Positions 14,175 through 22,114 of a DNA stretch of 38,594 bases are shown in pieces. Location: positions 1 through 38,594 of the forward strand of contig UREN01000017.1 of the NCBI GenBank assembly GCA_900546885.1. Reading direction: 5' to 3'. The position numbers were made by a program, and so were the translations under genes. Each line of letters starts with the position of its first letter. Position 1 is the stretch's first letter. This stretch comes from an uncultured Oscillospiraceae bacterium. GTDB taxonomy: Bacteria > Bacillota > Clostridia > Oscillospirales > Ruminococcaceae. The notes under the pieces were generated by a model. It was not told the origin of the DNA. It was given only the letters and a program-made list of their open reading frames with translations, and made no database searches.

Positions 14175-15683
14175 ATGCGAGGCATCTATTCTAATGTGAC
14201 GGATATCCGGCGGCGCGTGTTCACCGAAGTGGCGCGCATGGCATACGAGGGCGGCGATTACAGCCGCATCGAAGAACTGCCGTATAAAATCATCCCCGGC
14301 GAGGTGGAAACGTACCGCGAGAGCATCTTTCTCGAGCGCGCCATCGTGGGTGAGCGCCTGCGCCTTTCCATCGGCCTGCCGCTGCGCCCCATCGACCAGC
14401 ATGCCCCGCTTTCTGCCGGCATCGAGGCCAGCGCCGTGGCTGAAAAGTATTACGAGCCGCCCCTTATCAACGTCATCAAGTTCGCCTGCAACTCCTGCCC
14501 GGAGAAAAGCTACCGCGTAACGGACCTGTGCCAGGGCTGCCTTGCGCACCCCTGCGTGGAGGTGTGCCCCAAGGGTGCAGTGAGCATCCGGCACGGCAGA
14601 AGCGTGATAGACCAGGAGAAATGCGTCAAATGCGGCCAGTGCGCCAACGTGTGCCCCTACGGCGCCATCAACCTCATCGAGCGCCCGTGCGCCAGGGCCT
14701 GCGGCATGGACGCCATCAGCTCGGACGAGCACGGCCGCGCCACCATCGACCAGGACAAATGCGTCTCGTGCGGCATGTGCCTTGTGAACTGCCCGTTTGG
14801 CGCCATTTCCGATAAGGGGCAGATCTTCCAGGTGATTCAGGCCATCAAGCAGGGCGAGCGCGTCATTGCCGCCGTGGCCCCCGCCTTTGTGGGGCAGTTT
14901 GGCCCGCAGATGACAGTGGAAAAGCTGCGCCCGGCCATGAAGCTGCTGGGCTTTGACAACGTGGCCGAGGTGGCCGTGGGCGCCGACCTTTGCACCATTG
15001 AAGAGGCCAAAGACTTTTTGCGCGAGGTGCCGGAGCACCAGCCCTTCATGGCCACCAGCTGCTGCCCCGCGTGGAGCGTGATGGCCAAAAAGCTCTTCCC
15101 CGATTTTGCGCCCTATATCTCCATGGCCCTGACGCCCATGGTGCTTACCGCGCGCCTTTTGAAGAAAGAGCACCCCGGCTGTAAGGTGGTGTTCATTGGC
15201 CCGTGCGCGGCCAAAAAGCTGGAGGCCAGCCGCCGCACCATTCGCAGCGATGTGGATTTTGTGCTCACCTTCGAGGAAGTGATGGGCATGTTTGAAGCAA
15301 AGGCCATCAACTTTGCCGAAATTGCGGGCGACGAGGGCCTGAACGAGGCCACGGCAGACGGCCGCGGGTTCGCGGTGTCCGGCGGGGTGGCCCAGGCCGT
15401 GGTGAACGTCATCAAAAACCTCGAGCCCGAGCGCGAGGTGAAGGTGATGGCCGCCCAGGGCCTGCGCGAGTGCAAAAAGATGCTGATGCTGGCCAAGGCC
15501 GGCAAGCTGAACGGCTATCTGCTGGAGGGCATGGCCTGCCCCGGCGGCTGCGTGGCGGGCGCCGGCACGCTGCAAAACCCGGTGAAAAGCACCGCGGGCG
15601 TAAACAAATACAAGGCCACCGCTGCGCGCAAAACCTCGGATGAGAGCCCGTATGAAATCACCCTGAACCTTCTGCACGATTGA
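14175..15683 (+). CDS. [FeFe] hydrogenase, group-B type, with ferredoxin-like N-terminus
   Basis: 502-aa monomeric iron-only hydrogenase. It interconverts protons plus reduced ferredoxin with H2, disposing of fermentation electrons. Residues ~100-210 bind several 4Fe-4S clusters: CNSCPE (105-110), then two CxxCxxCxxxC sets at Cys150/153/156/160 and Cys196/199/202/206, plus extra cysteines at 119, 122, 127, 131, 172 and 176. The H-cluster domain has TSCCPAW (294-300), GPCAAKK (342-348) and MACPGGC (453-459), giving ligands Cys296 (with neighbouring Cys297), Cys344, Cys455 and Cys459. The double-Cys TSCCPAW form, rather than TSCSPGW, is what I recall for group B. The ATG at 14175 is about 11 nt after AAAGGAG. 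A terminator follows. The three maturase genes (hydEFG) are not in the window. Confidence 0.92.
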   Translation: MRGIYSNVTDIRRRVFTEVARMAYEGGDYSRIEELPYKIIPGEVETYRESIFLERAIVGERLRLSIGLPLRPIDQHAPLSAGIEASAVAEKYYEPPLINVIKFACNSCPEKSYRVTDLCQGCLAHPCVEVCPKGAVSIRHGRSVIDQEKCVKCGQCANVCPYGAINLIERPCARACGMDAISSDEHGRATIDQDKCVSCGMCLVNCPFGAISDKGQIFQVIQAIKQGERVIAAVAPAFVGQFGPQMTVEKLRPAMKLLGFDNVAEVAVGADLCTIEEAKDFLREVPEHQPFMATSCCPAWSVMAKKLFPDFAPYISMALTPMVLTARLLKKEHPGCKVVFIGPCAAKKLEASRRTIRSDVDFVLTFEEVMGMFEAKAINFAEIAGDEGLNEATADGRGFAVSGGVAQAVVNVIKNLEPEREVKVMAAQGLRECKKMLMLAKAGKLNGYLLEGMACPGGCVAGAGTLQNPVKSTAGVNKYKATAARKTSDESPYEITLNLLHD

Positions 15684-15711
15684 CGGCGTTCCACCCGGAA
15701 CTGCCCCTTTC

Positions 15712-15747
15712 CCCCCGTGCCCGGCCAAAGGCGGGCACGGGGGTTTT
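15712..15747 (+). terminator. Intrinsic terminator of the hydrogenase gene
   Basis: CCCCCGTGCCCG (15712-15723) pairs with CGGGCACGGGGG (15732-15743), followed by TTTT. Confidence 0.85.
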
Positions 15748-15773
15748 GCATTTCTTGCGCAAAGGCTGTTTTT

Positions 15774-15802
15774 TCATATTTTTCCGCTTTGCCTCATATC
15801 CA
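15774..15802 (+). promoter_or_regulatory. Sigma-E-like promoter of spoIIID
   Basis: TCATATT (15774-15780), 14-bp spacer, CATATCCA (15795-15802). This fits the mother-cell sigma-E consensus known from Bacillus (KMATATT, 14-15 bp, CATACAHT) in the -35 and the first four bases of the -10. spoIIID is a classical sigma-E target. Confidence 0.6.
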
Positions 15803-15834
15803 TAGCACTAAGTTCTGGGGATGGGGGAATTGGC

Positions 15835-16086
15835 ATGAAGGGCAATCCGGAAGAGCGGGCCATTGCGCTGGGACAGTTCGTGGTGGAGACGGGGGCCACC
15901 GTGCGCAGCGCGGCGCAGAAATTCGGTGTCAGCAAATCCACCGTGCATAAGGACATCACCACCCGCCTGGAGCGGCAAAACCGGGCCTTATACAGGGAAG
16001 TTCAGCGCGTGCTGCGCACCAACAAGGCAGAGCGCCACCTGCGCGGCGGAATGGCCACACGGCATAAATATCACCCGGAGGCATAA
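15835..16086 (+). CDS. spoIIID: Mother-cell sporulation regulator SpoIIID
   Basis: 83-aa DNA-binding protein that in spore formers switches mother-cell transcription from the sigma-E to the sigma-K programme. The helix-turn-helix is at about residues 22-42 (TVRSAAQKFGVSKSTVHKD), followed by the typical RL and a basic tail ending near RGGMATRHKY, which is strongly conserved in SpoIIID. The length (about 80-93 aa in the family) is normal. The ATG at 15835 follows GGGGATGGGGGAA. A sigma-E-like promoter lies upstream and a terminator directly downstream, so it is monocistronic. Confidence 0.96.
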   Translation: MKGNPEERAIALGQFVVETGATVRSAAQKFGVSKSTVHKDITTRLERQNRALYREVQRVLRTNKAERHLRGGMATRHKYHPEA

Positions 16087-16093
16087 AAGCAAG

Positions 16094-16129
16094 TGCCCGC
16101 ACACAGGTTTCCTGTGCGCGGGCATTTTT
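16094..16129 (+). terminator. Intrinsic terminator of spoIIID
   Basis: TGCCCGC-A-CACAGG, loop TTT, CCTGTG-C-GCGGGCA, then TTTTT, beginning 8 nt after the stop codon. Confidence 0.9.
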
Positions 16130-16184
16130 CTTTTTTAGAAAACGCGGCCGTGCCGCCCCCCTTCCCCTTTGCCGGAAAAACTGG

Positions 16185-16190
16185 TATACT
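16185..16190 (+). promoter_or_regulatory. Extended -10 promoter of the flavoprotein/dCMP deaminase operon
   Basis: TGGTATACT gives an extended -10 (TATACT at 16185-16190). The -35 region is GC-rich and weak. The start codon is about 70 bp downstream. Confidence 0.45.
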
Positions 16191-16258
16191 GAAAAAAATA
16201 ACGCCGCACGGCGCGGCGCGCGTGCGGCAGGCAGGGCGCGGGAAAGGCGGAACAGCAT

Positions 16259-17125
16259 ATGGAGCATATTTGGGACTGCATCGTTGTTGGCGGCGGGCCG
16301 GCCGGGCTTTCTGCGGCCCTGAACCTTCGCCGCCGCGGCAGAACGGTGCTTGTCCTCAGCGGTGGCGCGCCGCTTTTGGAGAAAGCGGAACTTGTGGAAA
16401 ATTACCTTGGCATGCCCGGCGTGACGGGCCAAGAGATGATGGAGCGTTTTCGGGCGCACGCCTTGGCACAGGGCGCCGAAATCCTCCCGCAGCGCGTGGG
16501 CAACGTGATGCCCATGGGCGAGACATTTCTGGTGGGCGCAGGCAGCGAGATGTACACCGCGCGCGCCGTTATTCTGGCGTGCGGCGTGTCAAAGGCGGCC
16601 CAGGTGCCCGGCGAGGCGGAATTTTTGGGGCGCGGCGTTTCGTACTGTGCCACCTGCGACGGCATGCTGTACCGTCAAAAACATGTGGCCGTGTGGGGGC
16701 TTTCGCCCGAGGCGCCGGAAGAAGCGGAATTTCTGCATTCCATTGGCTGCCAGGTAACCTATATTGCCCCCAAGCGGCCTCAGGCGCTGGCGCCGGGCAT
16801 TGAGTTTCTGCCCGGCGCGGTGACGGCCGTGCACGGCGGCGCGGCTGTGACATCGGTGGAGGTAAAGGGCGAGGCGCTGGCGGTGGACGGCCTGTTCATT
16901 TTGCGCCCATCCGCCCCGCCCGATTCCCTGGTGCCGGGCATCGGCATGGAAAACGGCCGCGTGAAGGTGGACGATGCCATGCGCACCAACATCCCCCGCC
17001 TGTATGCCGCGGGGGACATGCTGGGCGCGCCGCTGCAGGTGGCAAAGGCAGTGGGCGATGGCCTGGTTGCAGGCCTTTGCGCCGCAGAAGAGCTTCAACA
17101 GCTGGAAAGGGAGGCAACGGTATGA
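16259..17125 (+). CDS. Thioredoxin-reductase-like FAD disulfide oxidoreductase with altered NAD(P)H site
   Basis: 288-aa two-domain flavoprotein. The FAD-binding motif VVGGGPAGLSAA is at 9-20, the redox-active pair CATC at Cys130/Cys133, and the C-terminal FAD motif PRLYAAGDM at 246-254. This layout is that of thioredoxin reductase (TrxB). The NAD(P)H-binding domain is unusual: the expected GxGxxA loop after VAV is GLSPEAPEEA, and the usual HRR-type arginines for the NADPH phosphate are absent. The enzyme may therefore use another electron donor, as ferredoxin- or flavin-linked relatives do in Clostridia (inference). The protein is shorter than typical TrxB (about 305-315 aa). Its stop overlaps the next start by ATGA, so it is co-translated with dCMP deaminase. 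Confidence 0.8.
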   Translation: MEHIWDCIVVGGGPAGLSAALNLRRRGRTVLVLSGGAPLLEKAELVENYLGMPGVTGQEMMERFRAHALAQGAEILPQRVGNVMPMGETFLVGAGSEMYTARAVILACGVSKAAQVPGEAEFLGRGVSYCATCDGMLYRQKHVAVWGLSPEAPEEAEFLHSIGCQVTYIAPKRPQALAPGIEFLPGAVTAVHGGAAVTSVEVKGEALAVDGLFILRPSAPPDSLVPGIGMENGRVKVDDAMRTNIPRLYAAGDMLGAPLQVAKAVGDGLVAGLCAAEELQQLEREATV

Positions 17126-17607
17126 AACGGCAGGATTATATCTCGTGGGACGAATACTTCATGGGCATTGCGCTGCTGACGGCACAGCGCTCGAAAGACG
17201 ATTCCTCCCAGGTGGGCGCATGCATTGTGAGCAGGGAAAACAAAATTCTTTCGCTTGGCTACAACGGCATGCCCATTGGCTGCCTGGACGATGAGATGCC
17301 CTGGGGCCGCGAGGGCAAGCCGCTGGAGACCAAATACATGTATGTGTGCCATGCAGAGCTGAACGCCATTTTGAACCACGCCTCCGGCACGGGAAGCCTG
17401 CGCGGCGCGCGCATTTACACCACGCTGTTCCCGTGCAACGAGTGCGCCAAGGCGCTGATTCAAAGCGGCATCCGCGAGGTAATCTACTACGAGGATAAAT
17501 ACCCCGATTCCGACTCCGTCATTGCTTCAAAGCGCATGTTCGACTTAGTGGGCATCACCTACAAGCACTATGAAAAAAGCGGCCGCAGCGTAGCGCTGCA
17601 GCTGTAA
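17122..17607 (+). CDS. Deoxycytidylate (dCMP) deaminase
   Basis: 161-aa zinc-dependent deaminase that converts dCMP to dUMP, the substrate of thymidylate synthase. The zinc site is CHAELNAI (His77, catalytic Glu79) with FPCNECAK (Cys105, Cys108). SSQVGACIV and SLGYNGMPIG are strongly typical of the dCMP deaminase/ComEB family. Length is normal. The ATG at 17122 overlaps the upstream flavoprotein stop in an ATGA. The pairing suggests a link between redox metabolism and nucleotide supply, but the coupling could be incidental. Confidence 0.94.
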   Translation: MKRQDYISWDEYFMGIALLTAQRSKDDSSQVGACIVSRENKILSLGYNGMPIGCLDDEMPWGREGKPLETKYMYVCHAELNAILNHASGTGSLRGARIYTTLFPCNECAKALIQSGIREVIYYEDKYPDSDSVIASKRMFDLVGITYKHYEKSGRSVALQL

Positions 17608-17610
17608 ACT

Positions 17611-17654
17611 AAAAAATGCCAGAGGCCCCGCAGGAAACTGCGGGGCCTCTGACA
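17611..17654 (-). terminator. Terminator of the pst-phoU operon
   Basis: CAGAGGCCCCGCAG (17620-17633) and CTGCGGGGCCTCTG (17638-17651) form a perfect 14-bp stem with a GAAA or TTTC loop. The T-run (17616-17611) is on the minus strand, which points to the end of pst-phoU about 100 nt past phoU. The same stem can stop the + strand dCMP deaminase message less efficiently. Confidence 0.8.
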
Positions 17655-17754
17655 TGCAAGAAAAAGAAAAATTGAAGAATAAGGAGAGGAAAACGCATTC
17701 AAAACCGGCCGGGGCGCCGGCGCAGGGCCGGGCCCGGCTTTGGCCGGGAAGCGG

Positions 17755-18393
17755 TTACTTCTTTTCGCCCGTATGGGCATACGTCACCCATTCGGCCACG
17801 TTCACGGCGTGGTCGCCAATGCGCTCGAAGTACTTGGCGGCCATGCCAAGGTCCAGCGCGGCGTGCGCCTCCAGCGAGCCCGTGCGAATCAGCTCTACCG
17901 CTTCTTCCTTCACTTTGTCGAACAGTTCATCCACTTTGTCGTCCTGTTCTTTTACGCGGGCGGCAAGCTGCACGTCGCCGTCCACAAAGGCCTGCACACT
18001 CTGTTTTACCATGTCCACAGCGGCCAGTGCCATTTCGGCCAGATGCGCCTTGCCGGAGAGCTGCGCCGCGGACAGGTAGGGCGAGAGCTCTACAATATCC
18101 ATGGCGTAATCGCCCACGCGCTCGAGGTCTGAAATCATTTTCAGCGCCGCAGAAATGTTGCGCAGGTCTGTTGCAACCGGCTGCTGGCGCAGCAGCAGGC
18201 GCATGCAAAGCGCCTCGATGCTGCGCTCGGCGCGGTCGATGTCCTCTTCCGCCGCCCGCACTTCGTCCGTCAGCTCGGGCCTGCCGTTTGTGATGGAGCT
18301 GGCCGCCAGGGCAATGGCGCGCTCACACGAGGCGCCCATGCCCATCAGCTCTTTATGCATGGTGTGAAGCTCTTTGTCAAATTCGGAACGCAT
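17755..18393 (-). CDS. phoU: Phosphate transport regulator PhoU
   Basis: 212-aa all-helical protein with two PhoU three-helix repeats. Each repeat ends in a metal-binding-type motif: ISDLERVGDYAMDIVE (about 87-102) and AKYFERIGDHAVNVAEW (about 186-202). PhoU links the Pst transporter to the phosphate-sensing kinase and limits uptake. The length is typical. Its ATG shares one base with the pstB stop (TAATG), so translation is coupled. It is the last gene of pstS-C-A-B-phoU. Confidence 0.96.
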   Translation of the reverse strand: MRSEFDKELHTMHKELMGMGASCERAIALAASSITNGRPELTDEVRAAEEDIDRAERSIEALCMRLLLRQQPVATDLRNISAALKMISDLERVGDYAMDIVELSPYLSAAQLSGKAHLAEMALAAVDMVKQSVQAFVDGDVQLAARVKEQDDKVDELFDKVKEEAVELIRTGSLEAHAALDLGMAAKYFERIGDHAVNVAEWVTYAHTGEKK

Positions 18394-19154
18394 TATCCGA
18401 ACCTCCCTGTGATGTAATCTTCCGTGCGCTTGTCGCTGGGGGTATTGAACAGTTTTTCCGTGGGGCCGGCCTCCACCAGTTCCCCCAGAAGGAAAAACGC
18501 CGTTTTATCCGAGATGCGCACGGCCTGCTGCATATTATGCGTCACAATGACGATGGTATAATCTTTTTTCAGCTGCGCGCAAAGCTCTTCAATTTTTGAG
18601 GTGGAGATGGGGTCCAACGCGCTGGTGGGCTCATCCATCAGCAGCACATCCGGCTTGACAGCCAGCGCGCGCGCAATGCAAAGGCGCTGCTGCTGGCCGC
18701 CGGAAAGGCCCAGGGCGCTTTTCCGCAAGCGGTCTTTCACCTCGTCCCAAATGGCGGCGCCGCGCAGGGCCTCTTCCACAATGGCGTCCAGCTCTTTTTT
18801 GCCGCGCACGCCGTGCAGGCGCGGGCCGTAGGCCACGTTGTCATACACCGTCATCGGGAAGGGGTTTGGCTTTTGAAACACCATGCCGATGCGCTTGCGC
18901 AGCAGCGTGACGTCCAGGTCTTTGTCGAAAATATCGCGCCCGCGGTATAATATCGTCCCCTCCACACGCACGCCGGGAATGAGGTCGTTCATGCGGTTCA
19001 GCGTTTTGATGAAGGTGGATTTGCCGCACCCGGACGGGCCAATCAGCGCCGTGACGGCGTGCTCGTCCATGGTGAGGCTCACGTCCTTCAGCGCCTGGAA
19101 CGTGCCGTAATACAGGTTCATATGCTGCGCACTCAGAACTGCGCTGTTTTCCAT
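18393..19154 (-). CDS. pstB: Phosphate ABC transporter ATP-binding protein PstB
   Basis: 253-aa ABC ATPase that powers high-affinity phosphate import. Walker A is GPSGCGKS (39-46), Q-loop QKPNPFP (94-100), signature LSGGQQQR (150-157), Walker B LLMDEP (171-176) and H-loop His206. The sequence [20 protein letters not shown] is diagnostic for PstB. The ATG at 19154 has AAAGGAAG 7 nt upstream; an ATG 8 codons earlier lacks this. The gene follows pstA by 24 nt. Confidence 0.97.
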   Translation of the reverse strand: MENSAVLSAQHMNLYYGTFQALKDVSLTMDEHAVTALIGPSGCGKSTFIKTLNRMNDLIPGVRVEGTILYRGRDIFDKDLDVTLLRKRIGMVFQKPNPFPMTVYDNVAYGPRLHGVRGKKELDAIVEEALRGAAIWDEVKDRLRKSALGLSGGQQQRLCIARALAVKPDVLLMDEPTSALDPISTSKIEELCAQLKKDYTIVIVTHNMQQAVRISDKTAFFLLGELVEAGPTEKLFNTPSDKRTEDYITGRFG

Positions 19155-19178
19155 GTCGTTCTTCCTTTCTTTTCGCAC

Positions 19179-20045
19179 TCAGCGCTTTTTGGCTGAAAGT
19201 TTGTTTTTGGCAAGCTTTGCCGCGCCGTTCACGCACAGCACCAGAACCATGAGGATGGCCGCAATGGCAAAGCCCACGTCAAACTCGCCGCGCTCGGACA
19301 CATACATATACAGCGCTACGCTGAGGCTGCCGCCCGAGCGGGTGAACGCCGCGAAGATATTCGAGGCCACCACGGTGCCCACGCCCGCCGTGAACAGCAG
19401 CGCGGCCGATTCGCCCACAATGCGCCCCACGGAAAGGATGCAGCCCGTGACAATGCCGTCCAGCGAAGAGGGCAGCACAATGGTGCGAATCATATGCCAT
19501 TTCGAGGCGCCAAGCCCCAGCGCGCCCTCGCGGTAGCTTTGCGGCACGGTTTTCAGCGATTCCTGCGTGGTGCGGATGATGGTGGGCAGAATCATCACCA
19601 CCAGCGTGCACCCGCCAGAAAGCAGGCTTGTTTTAAAGCCCAACATCTGGCAGAAGAACAGCATGCCCACCAGGCCGTACAAGATGGAGGGGATGCCCGC
19701 CAGTGTCTCGGTGGCAAATTCCACCATTTCGGCAAAGCGCCTGTTTTTGGCATACTCTGTCAAATACACCGCCGCGCCCACGCCAAGCGGCAGCGAAATC
19801 AGCAGCGTGAACAGGATGAGGTACAGCGTGTTCAGGATGTTGGGCAGAATGCCGATGGTGCCCTTCATCATGCTGGGCGAAGTGCTGAGCAGCTGCCAGG
19901 TGACATGCGGCAGGCCGCGCACCAGGATGTAGCCAATCAGCGCCACCAAAAGCGCAATGGTAAGCCCCGCGCCCAACAGCACAAGCCCCTTCATTACGCC
20001 GTCGTAAACACGGCGGCGCGCCGGGCGTTTCCCGAATTCATCCAT
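19179..20045 (-). CDS. pstA: Phosphate ABC transporter permease PstA
   Basis: 288-aa permease with about six transmembrane helices. The binding-protein-dependent transport EAA-type loop is YREGALGLGASKWHMIRTIVLP, about residues 171-192. The N-terminal part (RGLPHVTWQLLSTSP) and GTIGILPNILNTLYL are typical of PstA. Together with PstC it forms the membrane channel for phosphate. The start overlaps the end of pstC by 8 nt, indicating translational coupling. Confidence 0.96.
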   Translation of the reverse strand: MDEFGKRPARRRVYDGVMKGLVLLGAGLTIALLVALIGYILVRGLPHVTWQLLSTSPSMMKGTIGILPNILNTLYLILFTLLISLPLGVGAAVYLTEYAKNRRFAEMVEFATETLAGIPSILYGLVGMLFFCQMLGFKTSLLSGGCTLVVMILPTIIRTTQESLKTVPQSYREGALGLGASKWHMIRTIVLPSSLDGIVTGCILSVGRIVGESAALLFTAGVGTVVASNIFAAFTRSGGSLSVALYMYVSERGEFDVGFAIAAILMVLVLCVNGAAKLAKNKLSAKKR

Positions 20046-20952
20046 TCTTCTCCCCCCGTTTCAGGAAGATATTCAGCACGGCGTTGATGACCATGATGAA
20101 GCAGAACAGCACAAGCGCAATGCTGAACAGCGCCTGGCGCTGCAGCCCGCCGGCATAGCTCATCTCTTTTGCCACCGCCGTGGTGAGGAAGGTGACGCTT
20201 TTGAACAGCCCGGGCATGTTGGCCACGTTGCCGGCCACCATCATAACGGCCATGGCCTCGCCCACGGCGCGGCCAATGCCCAGCACAATGCCGGCGGCAA
20301 TGCCGCTTTTGGCGGCCGGGATGCTTACTTTGAACACCGTCTCCATTTTCGAGGCGCCCAGCGCCAGGCTGGCCTCTTCATATTCGGGCGGCACGGCAAG
20401 CAGCGCCGTCTCGCTTACCGAAATGATGCTGGGCAGAATCATCACCGCCAGCACCAGAATGGCCGCCAGCAGGCAGGTGCCGTTTTTCAGATTGAACACA
20501 TCCATAACGGCCGGCACCAGCACCATCATGCCCACCAGGCCGTACACCACGCTGGGGATGCCAGACAGCAGCTCTACCGCCGGGCGCACAATGCCCGCAG
20601 CGCGCTTGGACGCCACTTTGGAAAGGTACACCGCGCACATCAGGCCCACGGGCACGCCCAGCAGCGACGCGCCCAGCATGCCCCATACGCTGGTGAGGAT
20701 GAACGGCAGAATGCCAAACTTCGGCTCTGCCGCCGTAGAGGCCCACTCGGTGCCAAACAGGAAATCGACAATGCCAATTTCGCCAATGGCCGGCAGGCCC
20801 GCAATAACCAGATAAACCGTGATAAGCAGCACGGCCGCAATGCTGACAGCGCCGCAGAAAAAGAACACGCCGTTCATCACCTTGTCCATCACCTGACGGA
20901 ACTTATACAGCCCGGCGTGCTTTTGTGTTGTGCCCTGATTGCTTGTCTGCAT
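20038..20952 (-). CDS. pstC: Phosphate ABC transporter permease PstC
   Basis: 304-aa permease with about six transmembrane helices after a 25-residue cytoplasmic start. GIPSVVYGLVG and the EAA-type loop YEEASLALGASKMETVFKV are typical, and the stretch following GLPAIGEIGIVDFLFGTEW is characteristic of PstC. It pairs with PstA. It is separated from pstS by about 70 nt holding a stable hairpin (20966-21005), which may let pstS be made in excess over the membrane parts. Confidence 0.96.
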   Translation of the reverse strand: MQTSNQGTTQKHAGLYKFRQVMDKVMNGVFFFCGAVSIAAVLLITVYLVIAGLPAIGEIGIVDFLFGTEWASTAAEPKFGILPFILTSVWGMLGASLLGVPVGLMCAVYLSKVASKRAAGIVRPAVELLSGIPSVVYGLVGMMVLVPAVMDVFNLKNGTCLLAAILVLAVMILPSIISVSETALLAVPPEYEEASLALGASKMETVFKVSIPAAKSGIAAGIVLGIGRAVGEAMAVMMVAGNVANMPGLFKSVTFLTTAVAKEMSYAGGLQRQALFSIALVLFCFIMVINAVLNIFLKRGEKNG

Positions 20953-20965
20953 ACTATGCCCCTTT

Positions 20966-21005
20966 CATGAAGCGCCGGAAGCCGGCACTTTGGCCGGCTT
21001 CCGGT
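20966..21005 (-). other. Stem-loop between pstS and pstC
   Basis: CCGGAAGCCGGC and GCCGGCTTCCGG form a perfect 12-bp stem with a CAAAGT loop. No T-run follows on the minus strand, so it is more likely an mRNA-stability or processing element than a true terminator. Such hairpins behind the binding-protein gene are common in ABC importer operons. Confidence 0.6.
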
Positions 21006-21023
21006 TCATGTTCAGCCTTCGCG

Positions 21024-21896
21024 TTATTTCGCCAGAGGCACAGCGCCAGCCTGAGCAATCAGGTCGTCCGCATCGCCGCTGATAGCGAAGTCGATGAACG
21101 CCTGCGCCGCGTCACTGAGCGTCTCGCCCTTTTTCGTCACGAACACGAACGGGCGCTGGATGGTGTAGGTGCCATCCTGCACGGTGGCCTCGCTGGCCTC
21201 CACGCCGTCCACGGTCACGGCCTTCACCTGGTCATCCACAGCGGAAAGCGAGGCATAGCCAAACGCGTTGGGGTTGGCCGCCACGGCCGCCAGCACAGCG
21301 CCGGTGCTGGTCAGTTCCTGCTCGTACACGCAGGCATCTTCCACGCCCACAATGCTTTCAAAGCCATCGCGCGTGCCGCTGCCGGCCTCGCGGCCCACCA
21401 GCACAACGGGCGCGTCCGGGCCGCCCACTTCGCTCCAGTTGGTGATCTCGCCGGTGGCGAGGCCCTTAATCTGTTCCAGCGACAAGTCTTCCACCGTGTT
21501 CTCGTTGTTCACCACGATGGCAATGCCGTCCAGTGCAAACACAGTGGCGTCCAGCGTTTCCGCCTCATCGTCCTTCAGCGCGCGGCTGGAAAGGCCGATA
21601 TCCAGCGTGCCCTCGCTGGCACCGGTGATGCCGGCGCCAGAGCCGGTGGGGTCGTAAGTAACGTCCACATTCGGCTGAATCTCTTTGAAAGCCTCGGTGA
21701 GGATGCCAATGACGCTTTCCACAGAGGTGGAACCGCCGGTGGTGACGGCGCCGCTCAGTTCGGTGGCGGCAGAGGCAGAACCCGTGCTGGCCGAACCGGC
21801 CGTGCTGGCAGGCGCGGAAGAAGAATCCGAGCCGCCGCAAGCAACAAGCGAGAGGGCCAAAGCGCCCGCAAGCAAAGAAGCTACAATACGTTTCAT
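21024..21896 (-). CDS. pstS: Phosphate-binding lipoprotein PstS
   Basis: 290-aa solute-binding protein of the high-affinity phosphate importer. The N-terminus is a lipoprotein signal with lipobox LVAC (Cys20), then a Ser/Ala/Gly/Thr linker to about residue 45. The mature domain starts at the phosphate loop GAVTTGGSTSVESV. YDPTGSGAGI and VVLVGREAGSGTRDGFE are the other typical phosphate-binding loops. The ATG at 21896 follows AAGGAGAGA. It is the first gene of the operon, downstream of a promoter with Pho-box-like repeats. Confidence 0.95.
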   Translation of the reverse strand: MKRIVASLLAGALALSLVACGGSDSSSAPASTAGSASTGSASAATELSGAVTTGGSTSVESVIGILTEAFKEIQPNVDVTYDPTGSGAGITGASEGTLDIGLSSRALKDDEAETLDATVFALDGIAIVVNNENTVEDLSLEQIKGLATGEITNWSEVGGPDAPVVLVGREAGSGTRDGFESIVGVEDACVYEQELTSTGAVLAAVAANPNAFGYASLSAVDDQVKAVTVDGVEASEATVQDGTYTIQRPFVFVTKKGETLSDAAQAFIDFAISGDADDLIAQAGAVPLAK

Positions 21897-21946
21897 AGTG
21901 ATATTCTCTCCTTTTTATCTTGGTCCATTTCTCTTGGGACGCGTTC

Positions 21947-22002
21947 AGTATAGCGCGCCGCTTGTAAAATGCGAAAGCACCGCTATGTCAAGGTTTTGTA
22001 AA
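21947..22002 (-). promoter_or_regulatory. pst promoter with Pho-box-like direct repeats
   Basis: On the minus strand a -10 TATACT (21952-21947) has TTCGCA (21975-21970) 17 bp upstream. Before that lie TTTACA (22002-21997), TTGACA (21991-21986) with an 11-bp period, and a further TTTACA (21968-21963) inside the spacer. PhoP-type operators in Firmicutes are direct TTWACA-like repeats spaced 11 bp, so this fits phosphate-starvation control. Confidence 0.55.
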
Positions 22003-22034
22003 AGGTGTGTCATCCTTCGGGCCGTATTCTGCGC

Positions 22035-22073
22035 AAAAAAGCCCCGCAAAGCAGGCCGCTTTGCAGGGCTTTT
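22035..22073 (-). terminator. Terminator of the CDF-aminotransferase operon
   Basis: On the minus strand GCCCTGCAAAGC pairs with GCTTTGCGGGGC (one A-C mismatch), followed by TTTTTT (22040-22035). It is about 42 nt past the aminotransferase stop. Confidence 0.85.
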
Positions 22074-22114
22074 GTAAAATTCGGGCGATATTCGGGGCAC
22101 TGTGCGGCTGTTTT

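Noticed and set aside
20966..21005. pstS-pstC hairpin as a transcription terminator
   Set aside because: No T-run follows on the minus strand; it is listed as a stability/processing element instead.
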